This document shows, one piece after another, positions 1 to 6,171 of a DNA stretch of 11,033 bases. The notes beneath the pieces were generated by a model. That model had not been told where the DNA came from. It did no database searches and saw nothing but the letters and a program-made list of their open reading frames with translations. The translations under genes and the position numbers were made by a program. Within the stretch, counting starts at the first letter, position 1. Every line of letters starts with the position of its first letter. Location: contig JADLCW010000016.1 in NCBI GenBank assembly GCA_020847015.1, forward strand, positions 1 to 11,033, read 5' to 3'. The stretch is from Thermomicrobiales bacterium (GTDB lineage: Bacteria > Chloroflexota > Chloroflexia > Thermomicrobiales > UBA6265).

Positions 1-675
1 ATGGGGTCCGGGGCCAACGGCTTCTGCATCGACGAGTTCAACAGCGACAACTTCGACCACACCGGACTCGGCTTCTTCGGCGGCGGCAACATCAATTGCA
101 ACAACACCGGGGCGCGGCCGATCTTCGACAATGGCCCGTTGCCGACCGGAGTCGCCAAGTGGGGCAGCGACTGGAAGAAGGCGGTCCAGCACTACTACAA
201 CAACAGTGTCAGCTTCGCCATGCAGGGCGAGTGCCCATCTTATCGGCAGAACTACGTCGATCTCGATCCGACCTACAAGGACATGTACGGCAATCCGCTG
301 ATGCGAATCACCTTCAACTGGACCGACAACGAGCGCAAGATGGTCCGCTATGTGGCCGAGAAGGCGCTGACTCCGCTCGCCACGGCGATGGGCGGCGATA
401 TCCAGCGGGTGACCGACACGGTTACCAACTACAGCATCGTGCCCTATCAGTCCACGCACACCTGCGGCGGCGTGATCATGGGGGCCGACTCCAAGACGTC
501 GGCTGTGAACAAATACAGCCAGTCGTGGGACGCGCACAATGTGTTCGTGCTGGGAGCCTCGAACTTCCCGCAGAACGGCGGCTACAACCCAACCGGCACG
601 GTTGGCGCGCTGGCGTACCATACCGCCGACGCCATCATCTCGAAGTATTTGAAGAGTCCGGGCGCGCTCGCCTGA
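1..675 (+). CDS. GMC-family flavoprotein oxidoreductase, C-terminal part (5' end outside window)
   Basis: This is the C-terminal 224 residues of a glucose-methanol-choline (GMC) type FAD-dependent dehydrogenase. The reading frame is open from base 1, so the ATG there is probably internal and the FAD-binding N-terminus lies outside the window. Visible signature: a catalytic-base motif STHTCGG with His153 (numbered from base 1), and the C-terminal FAD/active-site motif GGYNPTGTVG with Asn196. This is the His/Asn pair of the GMC_oxred_C domain. The HTxGG and NPTGT wording resembles the large flavoprotein subunit of gluconate/fructose dehydrogenases more than choline or alcohol oxidases, so a membrane-linked sugar or sugar-acid dehydrogenase is plausible. 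Substrate is not determinable. No small subunit or cytochrome c gene follows: the next gene is convergent, so partners, if any, lie upstream. Family call is firm, subfamily tentative. Confidence 0.88.
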   Translation: MGSGANGFCIDEFNSDNFDHTGLGFFGGGNINCNNTGARPIFDNGPLPTGVAKWGSDWKKAVQHYYNNSVSFAMQGECPSYRQNYVDLDPTYKDMYGNPLMRITFNWTDNERKMVRYVAEKALTPLATAMGGDIQRVTDTVTNYSIVPYQSTHTCGGVIMGADSKTSAVNKYSQSWDAHNVFVLGASNFPQNGGYNPTGTVGALAYHTADAIISKYLKSPGALA

Positions 676-700
676 TCGGAGACCAGACGGCGCACACGCG

Positions 701-731
701 AACGGGCCGAGCCAGAATGGCTCGGCCCGTT
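701..731. terminator. Bidirectional hairpin terminator between convergent genes
   Basis: A perfect 13-bp inverted repeat (701-713 pairing with 719-731) encloses a 5-nt loop (714-718). It sits 26 bp after the GMC stop codon and 49 bp before the stop codon of the convergent M23 gene. The plus-strand flank after it is T-richer than its surroundings (catttccattcgtttctta), and the stem itself is GC-rich. Position and symmetry fit a shared Rho-independent terminator for both strands, although the U-tract is interrupted. Confidence 0.8.
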
Positions 732-779
732 CATTTCCATTCGTTTCTTATTGCTGTCCGCCGGACGGGAGACTGCGGA

Positions 780-2243
780 TCAGGGGAGATACCACAGAGG
801 ATCGTAGGTGACGCCCTGGTACTCCACGATGAAGTGGGTATGCGGTCCGGTGGAGTTGCCGGTGCTGCCGACCGGTGCGATCACCTCGTCCTTGGCGACG
901 GCTTCTCCTACATTGACCCAGATCTCGGCGAGATGTCCGTAGATCGTTTTGAACCCGTTGCCGTGGTCGATCTTTACGTAGTAGCCAAGTCCGCAGTCGC
1001 ACCACCCGGCTTGTTCGACAACCCCGCCATCGGCGGCGTGGACAGAGGTATAGGCGGGGGCGGCGAGATCGACGCCGTTATGGTAGTTGCAGCCGACGCT
1101 GGCGACCCACGGCTCGAACCAGTAGGGGCTGCAGCCAAACCCCTGGGTGAAGGTGAAATTCTCGAGCGGGTATTCGAAGCTGCCGGTGGCGATGCCGAGC
1201 GGATTCGCGGCGATATCGCTGGCGACGCCCGCAGCGGTGTCGTCGCCGTTGGGCGACGGGGGCTGGTTGGCTCCGACGAGGAAGTCACCGATCACCCAGC
1301 CGGTCACGCCGCTGTCGGTGATGAGATACCACGGGTTGCCCAGCGGGTCGGACGTCGGTCCATCCATCACCTGGACAACGTCGCCCTCCGGCACGGCGCC
1401 AATGCGTTCGGCGTCCGGTGCGCCATCGGCGCGCATGTTGACCCCAGTCCCGTCATCAGTAGCGACCTGGGCGAACTGGTTGGGCGTGAAAACCGGGCCG
1501 CTCTTGCCCGGCGCGTCGTTGCTGACGCCGGCGTCTGCGACGCGTTCGGCCACATCGGCACGGATCTGATCGCCCAGATCGGCAGCGTCGGCCGGGGCCA
1601 GGAAATCGCCGCTGACCCAGCCGTCGACGCCGGCGGCGCTGACCGGCCACCAGCGACTGCCGTCGACATAGATCGTATCCGCCTGGTCGATGCGCAAATC
1701 GACAACCTGATTGTAGACAAGAGTGGAGATCGCCTCGGCGGCCGTTCCCGGATCGGAGCGCAGATTCACGCCGTCCGGTTCGGACACCAGCGCCAGCGCA
1801 TCGGTCAGCGCGGCCGGGAGCAGCTCCTGCACGCCGCCAGTTCCACCGGCGGCGGCTTCGGGAGCCGCAGGCGGCGCGGCATTTGCCGAATCCCAGCCGT
1901 CGATCTCGAGATAGAACCCGGCGACCCATCCGTCGCCCAGGTCGGACGCAACCGGCCACCAGCGAGTTTCACCGTCGCTATCGTAGACCGTATCGTAGGC
2001 GTTGGTGCGTAGGTCGACGGCGGCGCCATCGGGCAAGACGCCGAGAATGCCCGACCCGTAGAGCGGCTCGTCGCGCAACACGACGCCGTCCTCGCTGTGG
2101 GCGATGCGGCCCGAGCTGGCGGCTCCGGCCTGGGGCGTGCCGACGAGCGGCAATGGGGTGACCGCGGCCACCAGCAACGTCGCCGCCACGATCGCCCCGA
2201 GGGCGCCTCGCCGCGGACGGCGGCTTCCCCCTGGGTGGCGCAT
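780..2243 (-). CDS. Secreted M23 (LytM-type) metallopeptidase with three SH3-like repeats
   Basis: A 487-residue exported peptidoglycan hydrolase candidate. The N-terminus has basic residues, then a hydrophobic stretch (about 13-35) and an Ala-rich cleavage region near residue 41, as in a Sec signal peptide. Three SH3b-like repeats follow (about 46-117, 150-217, 258-324), each ending in a GWV(A/S/I)G motif; such repeats commonly bind cell-wall glycan or peptide. The C-terminal M23 domain (about 365-487) has the full zinc site: HNGVD (His388, Asp392), GHL (His437) and HTH (His468, His470), so it should be active as a Gly- or cross-bridge-type endopeptidase. The start is set at the ATG ending at 2243 because GAGGAGGG lies 7 nt upstream and the signal peptide begins there; an upstream in-frame ATG at 2354 would add 37 charged residues and bury the signal. 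The catalytic domain carries four cysteines (371, 385, 415, 417), possibly two disulfides. Confidence 0.9.
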   Translation of the reverse strand: MRHPGGSRRPRRGALGAIVAATLLVAAVTPLPLVGTPQAGAASSGRIAHSEDGVVLRDEPLYGSGILGVLPDGAAVDLRTNAYDTVYDSDGETRWWPVASDLGDGWVAGFYLEIDGWDSANAAPPAAPEAAAGGTGGVQELLPAALTDALALVSEPDGVNLRSDPGTAAEAISTLVYNQVVDLRIDQADTIYVDGSRWWPVSAAGVDGWVSGDFLAPADAADLGDQIRADVAERVADAGVSNDAPGKSGPVFTPNQFAQVATDDGTGVNMRADGAPDAERIGAVPEGDVVQVMDGPTSDPLGNPWYLITDSGVTGWVIGDFLVGANQPPSPNGDDTAAGVASDIAANPLGIATGSFEYPLENFTFTQGFGCSPYWFEPWVASVGCNYHNGVDLAAPAYTSVHAADGGVVEQAGWCDCGLGYYVKIDHGNGFKTIYGHLAEIWVNVGEAVAKDEVIAPVGSTGNSTGPHTHFIVEYQGVTYDPLWYLP

Positions 2244-2586
2244 TGTCCTTCCCTCCTCAGCGCGCGCCATCGGTTCCATCCGGCGGGAGCGAACCCGCGT
2301 ACGAATCGGATGGAGCCATGCCGTCCCCAACGGCTGGCGCTTCCGTGTGACCACCCGCCGATCTGGACAGGCAGCCGCCCGGCGACCGGATCGAGGTCGC
2401 CGAACCCGACGGCGCGGGAGCCGTGCGGGGACGAACGCGGGACTGTGGCGGGGTTAGGCTGGAGCCAGGCGCTGAGGAGGCGGAGAACTCCCGGAATTCC
2501 CTGACCACCTGCACGATACCACTGTCCGTTCACCCACGCAAGCAAACGAGCACAACCGCCTAACGGACGATGCCAGAGTGCGTTTT
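2244..2586 (-). other. Long hairpin-rich leader of the M23 gene (gene-free stretch)
   Basis: No convincing gene lies here; the open frames are GC-driven and lack ribosome sites. If the promoter proposed at 2594-2621 is used, this is a 5' untranslated leader of about 345 nt. It contains several inverted repeats. Arms 2272-2282/2307-2317 form an 11-bp stem with one mismatch, enclosing a 5-bp inner stem 2283-2287/2294-2298. Arms 2381-2387/2395-2401 are 7 bp and perfect. Arms 2409-2413/2420-2424 are 5 bp. Arms 2524-2530/2562-2568 are 7 bp around an A/C-rich 31-nt interval. The first stem ends only about 13 nt upstream of the Shine-Dalgarno, so it could affect translation or transcription of the peptidase. 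Leaders of cell-wall hydrolase genes in other bacteria can carry c-di-AMP (ydaO) riboswitches, but I do not recognise that conserved core here. Confidence 0.4.
2251..2258 (-). promoter_or_regulatory. Shine-Dalgarno fixing the M23 peptidase start
   Basis: Read on the reverse strand this is GAGGAGGG, separated by 7 nt from the ATG at 2243. It is one of the strongest ribosome binding sites in the window and selects this start over longer in-frame alternatives upstream. Confidence 0.8.
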
Positions 2587-2593
2587 GCGGTTA

Positions 2594-2621
2594 ATTATTG
2601 TGCCAAGTTGGCACGCATCAA
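2594..2621 (-). promoter_or_regulatory. Candidate promoter for the M23 peptidase gene
   Basis: On the reverse strand: -35 TTGATG (plus-strand 2616-2621), 16-bp spacer, -10 AATAAT (plus-strand 2594-2599). These match the sigma-70 consensus at 4/6 and 5/6. It lies in the one clearly AT-rich patch of this intergenic region and points toward the M23 gene, leaving a leader of about 345 nt. Predicted by eye only; a nearer, weaker promoter cannot be excluded. Confidence 0.45.
2600..2614. promoter_or_regulatory. Perfect 15-bp palindrome, candidate operator
   Basis: GTGCCAA-G-TTGGCAC: 7-bp arms around one central base. It fills nearly the whole spacer of the proposed reverse-strand promoter (spacer 2600-2615) and lies 55 bp upstream of the -10 of tig on the other strand. 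A dimeric repressor bound here would block RNA polymerase at the M23 promoter. The regulator is unknown. Confidence 0.5.
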
Positions 2622-2666
2622 GCGAGGCGGGAACTCATGCACGCCATCAGGAGAGGTGACGCGCTC

Positions 2667-2675
2667 TGCTATACT
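2667..2675 (+). promoter_or_regulatory. Candidate extended -10 promoter for tig
   Basis: TGC followed directly by TATACT (2670-2675) is an extended -10 element with 5/6 match to TATAAT. No good -35 is seen 16-18 bp upstream, which extended -10 promoters tolerate. Predicted start of transcription is near 2682, giving a leader of about 110 nt before the tig GTG. That leader contains small hairpins such as CCCC-GAAT-GGGG at about 2704-2715. Confidence 0.5.
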
Positions 2676-2791
2676 GCTCGGCCAGTCACCGGCCAGCGTG
2701 CGGCCCCGAATGGGGATCGCGCGCTTGTGGCTGTGTGCCGTGCCGCGAATCGGCATCCACGATCGCATGCCGAAAGAAGGGACAACCTGGC

Positions 2792-4294
2792 GTGAAGTTG
2801 ACTGTCGAGCGGTTGCCTGAAAGCCGCGTCGTACTCGAGATCGCATCCGACGACGAAGAATTCGCCAAGGCGATGGAGCGCGCCTACCGGCGAGTGGGCC
2901 AGCAGGTGTCGCTCCAGGGATTTCGCAAGGGCAAGGCGCCGCGGGCGATGATCGAGCGCGCCTATGGCCGCCAAATCTTCCTCGAAGAGGCGCACCGTCT
3001 GCTGATGGACGATCTGTATCGGCAGGCGCTGGAGGAAGCCGCGGTGCGCCCGGTGGGCGAGCCGGAGGTCGAGATCACCGAGATCGAACCGCTCGCGTTC
3101 AAGGTTGTCGTGCCGGTCTATCCCGAAGTGGAAGCGGGAGCCTACACGGACGTGCGGGTGGAGCCGATCGACGCGGCGGTGGACGAGGCGGCGGTCGACG
3201 AGGAGATCGGTCGGCTGCGCAAGGCGAATAGCCCGTGGGTCGACCCCGAGAGCGAGGGGATGGAGGTCGGGCCGGATCTGGTGCTGACGCCGAAGACCCG
3301 CACCGCTCGCGAAGGCGATCAGGTCACCATCGACTACGAAGTGTTCGAGGAAGGCGACGAGGAGACCGTCGAGCGCGAGGAAGACGCCCAGTTCGTACTT
3401 GGCGAGAGCGGTTTGCTGGAGCGGCTGGAACGCGAAATCGAACACCTGCACGTCGGCGAAACGGCCGAGTTCACCGCCGAATTCGCAGAGGACGACGCGG
3501 TGGTCGATCCCGGGCTGCGCGGGAAGACGATGCATTACCGGGTCGCGCTGAAAGGTCTCAAGGAGCGCGATCTGCTGCCGATGGACGATGAGTTCGCCCG
3601 CACCGTCGGCGAGACGGAGACGCTGGCCGAATTGCGCGACCAGGTTCGGCAAGCCGTCCACCAGGAGCGCACCGGCAATGCCCGCGCCGAGGTGTTGACC
3701 AAGGCGATCGCCGCAATGGCCGAAGCGGCCACGATCGACCTGCCGGCAGCGATGATCGACGAGCAGGTGGGCGAAGACGTGACGGCCATGCGGCAGCGGT
3801 TGGCCCAGCGCGGACTGGCGCTGGAGGCCTATTTGCGCATGACCGACCAAACCGAAGAGGATCTCCGCGGTGAGCTGCGTGGCGAGGCCGAGCGCAAGCT
3901 GCGCCAGTCGCTGCTGTTGCAGGAGCTGGCCCGCCGCGAAGAGATCGCGGTGGATGAGACCGAGCTGGATGCGGCGGTGGCGCGGATGGTGGCCGGCGCC
4001 GCCGGGGCGCGCGAACCGGAGCAGGCCGCGCAGTTCTTCCGCAGCGACTACGTGCGCCGCTCGCTGCGCAACGAGTTGTTCGACCGCGCCTTGCAGGACC
4101 GCCTGATCGACATCGTGACCGAAGGACGAGGCGCGGTGATCAATCCATGGGAGCCGCCGGCGGCCGTGGAAGCCGAAACCGAAGCGAACGCGCCGGAGAG
4201 CGATGCGGAACCAGCGGCTGAAACCGCTGCGGTCGCTGAGACGACCCCGGCCGACGCCGAGGCCGTGGAGACGACCCCGGCCGGCGGCGCGTAG
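2792..4294 (+). CDS. tig: Trigger factor, ribosome-associated chaperone / peptidyl-prolyl isomerase
   Basis: A 500-residue trigger factor, which binds the ribosomal exit tunnel and shelters nascent chains. The N-terminal domain (about 1-115) holds the ribosome-docking signature GFRKGKAP at 43-50. The FKBP-like PPIase domain spans about 172-260 (REGDQVTIDYEV ... GKTMHYRV). The helical chaperone domain runs about 270-450. A 50-residue Ala/Glu/Thr/Pro-rich tail follows, making it somewhat longer than the usual 430-480. Start: the GTG at 2792, preceded by GAAAGAAGGG about 10 nt upstream, gives the canonical MKLTVERLPES opening; an in-frame ATG at 2735 would add 19 unrelated residues. In many bacteria tig is directly followed by clpP and clpX. 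Here clpP and clpX lie 5.8 kb downstream on the same strand, after an unrelated cassette. Identity is very secure. Confidence 0.97.
   Translation: MKLTVERLPESRVVLEIASDDEEFAKAMERAYRRVGQQVSLQGFRKGKAPRAMIERAYGRQIFLEEAHRLLMDDLYRQALEEAAVRPVGEPEVEITEIEPLAFKVVVPVYPEVEAGAYTDVRVEPIDAAVDEAAVDEEIGRLRKANSPWVDPESEGMEVGPDLVLTPKTRTAREGDQVTIDYEVFEEGDEETVEREEDAQFVLGESGLLERLEREIEHLHVGETAEFTAEFAEDDAVVDPGLRGKTMHYRVALKGLKERDLLPMDDEFARTVGETETLAELRDQVRQAVHQERTGNARAEVLTKAIAAMAEAATIDLPAAMIDEQVGEDVTAMRQRLAQRGLALEAYLRMTDQTEEDLRGELRGEAERKLRQSLLLQELARREEIAVDETELDAAVARMVAGAAGAREPEQAAQFFRSDYVRRSLRNELFDRALQDRLIDIVTEGRGAVINPWEPPAAVEAETEANAPESDAEPAAETAAVAETTPADAEAVETTPAGGA
4238..4283 (+). repeat. Short direct repeat in the tig C-terminal tail
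   Basis: A 16-bp sequence (gagacgaccccggccg) occurs at 4238-4253 and again at 4268-4283, 30 bp apart, i.e. exactly ten codons. It encodes the repeated ETTPA in the acidic, low-complexity tail of trigger factor. It probably arose by slippage or local duplication and lies outside the folded domains. Confidence 0.7.
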
Positions 4295-4341
4295 GCGTTC
4301 GCAACCTCGAAACTCCTCCCGCCGCAACCACTGCGCGCGGA

Positions 4342-4385
4342 ACGCGACGAACCCCGACCGCCTCTCGCGATCGGGGTTCGCGCGT
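4342..4385 (+). terminator. Hairpin terminator after tig
   Basis: A 10-bp perfect stem (4348-4357 with 4371-4380) is extended below by 5 bp (4342-4346 with 4381-4385) past one bulged A, and above by 3 bp inside the loop. It begins 47 bp after the tig stop and ends 20 bp before the next promoter. It lacks a good U-tract, so it could be Rho-assisted or simply protect the mRNA end. With the promoter just behind it, it marks tig as a separate transcription unit. Confidence 0.65.
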
Positions 4386-4405
4386 GGTTGACCGCTGGCG
4401 ACCGC

Positions 4406-4434
4406 TTGACAGATGCATTCGTGCCCAAGATAGT
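4406..4434 (+). promoter_or_regulatory. Promoter for the ABC transporter/amidohydrolase/Rieske operon
   Basis: A perfect -35 TTGACA (4406-4411), an ideal 17-bp spacer and -10 GATAGT (4429-4434, 4/6). It follows the tig hairpin and lies about 290 bp upstream of the substrate-binding-protein start. The predicted transcription start is near 4441. It is the best sigma-70-type promoter in the window. Confidence 0.6.
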
Positions 4435-4440
4435 TAGGGC

Positions 4441-4730
4441 AGTTCGGTTTCGTTGCCGACCAGCCCGACTGGGGCTCCCACGCGGGGAGCGCCTGCAACC
4501 GGCTGCTACAACAGATCACTTCCCGGATCGATGTCGGGGTCGCGATCGCGACGCATCCCGGCGGCTGCCCCGTCCGTAGCGTGCGGATGGCAGGGCGCCG
4601 CGGTTCGACATCGTCGCGCCCGGAACCGGGCACGCTGAATCGCGCCATTGCACAGAGTGGCGTTCCCGCGCGGGGACCCGCGGCAGTGGGCGTTGCATCG
4701 CCAACGGCGGCGAGCGGAGGAGGAACCGAA
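4441..4730 (+). other. Structured leader of the ABC operon (gene-free stretch)
   Basis: No gene is credible in 4295-4730. Downstream of the promoter, the presumed leader of about 290 nt contains hairpin A (4593-4598 with 4616-4621). Hairpin B (4618-4622 with 4627-4631) shares bases 4618-4621 with A, so the two are mutually exclusive. A third hairpin, C, is 4662-4667 with 4672-4677. The Shine-Dalgarno GGAGGAGG lies at 4716-4723, 7 nt before the ATG. Such an arrangement can be a regulatory leader, but overlapping stems also arise by chance in GC-rich DNA. I recognise no known riboswitch class. Confidence 0.4.
4539..4552. promoter_or_regulatory. Perfect 14-bp palindrome in the ABC operon leader
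   Basis: GTCGCGA-TCGCGAC is a perfect palindrome about 100 bp downstream of the predicted transcription start. Its size is that of a dimeric repressor site (LacI/GntR-type operators are often 14-16 bp), but the position is farther downstream than usual and the composition is what GC-rich DNA produces easily. No regulator gene is nearby. Confidence 0.3.
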
Positions 4731-6110
4731 ATGTTCGAACGACGTGCGACGCGACGACGCGTGCTGGGCGGGCTGGCGGCGGGGTCGCTGGCGGGAGCCG
4801 CGGGGCTGGCGCTGCCTCGGGCGCGCTCGACGACGTTCGCCGCGCCGGCGGTGTTGCAGGGCGCCGACCTCCGCATCTGGGCGCTCAAAACCTATGTCGA
4901 GCCGACCAATGAAGCCATCGAGGCCAGCGTCCAGCGCTGGGCCGAAAAGAACAACGCCACCGCGAAAGTCGAGTATTTCACGTTCGAAGACATGCAGACC
5001 AAATATGTCGCGGCCATCGAGAATGGCAATACGCCGGATATTGGCCAGCTTGAAACGGGCGCGCCAGCGCGATTTGCCGGTATGGGCCAGTTGCTCGATC
5101 TGACGAAGTTCGCCGCCGAGATCGCCTCCGAGGTCGGCACGGCCCCCGAGCATGTCGCCCCGGTGACCAAAGTCGGCGATGTCGTCTACGCCATGCCGTG
5201 GTATGTCATGCCGGCGTTTTGGTACGTCTGGCGCGACGTCCTGGACGCGGCCGGGGTCGATCTGCCCAAAACCTACGACGACGCCATGGCGGCGGCCAAG
5301 GCGACCACCCGACCCGACGAAGGAATCTGGGGTCTCGGTCAGAGTTGGAACCGCACCTCCGACGGCTACGGCGTGATGCAGAGTTTGATGTACTCGTACG
5401 GCGCGCCGTGGGCGAACGAGGACGGAACCTACACCTCGATCGCGACCGAAAACATGCAGGCGGCCATGCAGTGGGCCGTCGACATCTACAAGGACGATCT
5501 GCAGCCGCCCGACGCGCTTTCCTGGACCGGGTCCAGCAACAACGAGGCGTTCGTCGCCAGGAAGATCGCCCAGACATCCAACGGACCGAGCGTCACCTAC
5601 GCGCTGGAGACGGCGGTGGAGGCGGCGCAGGACGCCGAGGATCGCAAGGCGCGCGAGGCGGATCTGGCTAACCACGTGGCGTTGCCCATGCCGTCCGGCA
5701 TCGCTGGCCAGCGCATGTGGGCCATCGCGATGAGCTATGGCATCTTCAACAACACCAAGAATCCGGACGCGGCGATGAGTTTGCTGCACCACTTGCTGTC
5801 GCCAGAGGAAACGGTGGCGGTGATGCAGGAGTCGTCCGGCCAGTTCGTGCCGATCCTCTCCGAGGCGCGCACCGCCTCCCGCGATTACTTCATGGAGCGG
5901 GGGCCGAACTACGAGACGTTTTACAACTCGCTCGACTTGTTCGCGCCGACCGGCTGGCCTGGCGCGCCGACCGCGGCGGCCGCCGAGGTGCAGGCCAGCA
6001 ACGTGCTGACCGACATGCCGGCGCGATCCATCTCCGAGGGGATGTCGGTCGACGACGCGATCGAGTTTGGCGACGAGCGGATCAAGGAGATCTACGAGTC
6101 GCTCGGCTAG
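4731..6110 (+). CDS. ABC transporter substrate-binding protein (family 1, sugar-type), Tat-like signal
   Basis: A 459-residue extracellular solute-binding protein of the SBP_bac_1 class, the ligand-capturing part of a CUT1-type importer. The N-terminus carries a twin-arginine-like signal: TRRRVLGG at 7-14 followed by an Ala/Gly/Leu-rich stretch to about residue 29. The mature part starts near residue 40-45 with the usual beta strand (ADLRIWAL). It continues with the NGNTPDIGQL segment typical of the fold, and the C-terminal lobe has the usual features (NNTKNPDAAMSLLHHLLSPE). No cysteine occurs in the whole protein, so there is no lipobox; it must be free or held by an uncleaved signal helix. 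Start: ATG at 4731 with GGAGGAGG 7 nt upstream; an in-frame ATG at 4581 would put 50 odd residues before the signal. First gene of the operon, with two permeases next. Ligand not predictable: the neighbours argue against assuming a sugar. Confidence 0.92.
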   Translation: MFERRATRRRVLGGLAAGSLAGAAGLALPRARSTTFAAPAVLQGADLRIWALKTYVEPTNEAIEASVQRWAEKNNATAKVEYFTFEDMQTKYVAAIENGNTPDIGQLETGAPARFAGMGQLLDLTKFAAEIASEVGTAPEHVAPVTKVGDVVYAMPWYVMPAFWYVWRDVLDAAGVDLPKTYDDAMAAAKATTRPDEGIWGLGQSWNRTSDGYGVMQSLMYSYGAPWANEDGTYTSIATENMQAAMQWAVDIYKDDLQPPDALSWTGSSNNEAFVARKIAQTSNGPSVTYALETAVEAAQDAEDRKAREADLANHVALPMPSGIAGQRMWAIAMSYGIFNNTKNPDAAMSLLHHLLSPEETVAVMQESSGQFVPILSEARTASRDYFMERGPNYETFYNSLDLFAPTGWPGAPTAAAAEVQASNVLTDMPARSISEGMSVDDAIEFGDERIKEIYESLG

Positions 6111-6120
6111 CCGGCTGAGC

Positions 6121-6154
6121 CGGGGCGGCGTTCGCATCGGGCTTCGCCGCCCCG
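6121..6154 (+). other. Intercistronic stem-loop between binding protein and permease
   Basis: A perfect 10-bp GC stem (6121-6130 with 6145-6154) with a 14-nt loop, beginning 11 bp after the binding-protein stop and ending 17 bp before the permease ATG. There is no U-tract. Stem-loops at this position in ABC importer operons (classically malE-malF) stabilise the upstream message and reduce downstream expression, so the abundant binding protein exceeds its permeases. That role is inferred from position. Confidence 0.6.
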
Positions 6155-6171
6155 ATCCCGACGGGGGATTC

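Noticed and set aside
96..2012. Plus-strand frame of 638 codons across the GMC and M23 genes
   Set aside because: It runs through the terminator hairpin and two well-supported genes in other frames, and shows no family resemblance.
2257..2514. Possible 85-codon reverse-strand gene upstream of the M23 gene
   Set aside because: It would start at GTG without a Shine-Dalgarno and is Ser/Pro/Gly/Arg-rich, as expected from random GC-rich frames.
2578..2846. Small plus- and minus-strand open frames (60-83 codons) before tig
   Set aside because: They lack ribosome sites, have no recognisable sequence and overlap the promoter elements proposed here.
4590..4680. Resemblance to a T-box antiterminator (AGGG...CCGCGG, and AGAGTGG...CCCGCG)
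   Set aside because: The invariant UGGNACCGCG element is not intact in either copy, no Stem I signature is recognisable, and the downstream gene is not an amino-acid gene. An Rfam T-box scan would settle it.
2669..4888. Open reverse-strand frame of 739 codons opposite tig
   Set aside because: It is antisense to a certain trigger factor gene, has a low-complexity His/Arg/Leu/Gly composition typical of GC-rich shadow frames, no ribosome site and no recognisable domain.
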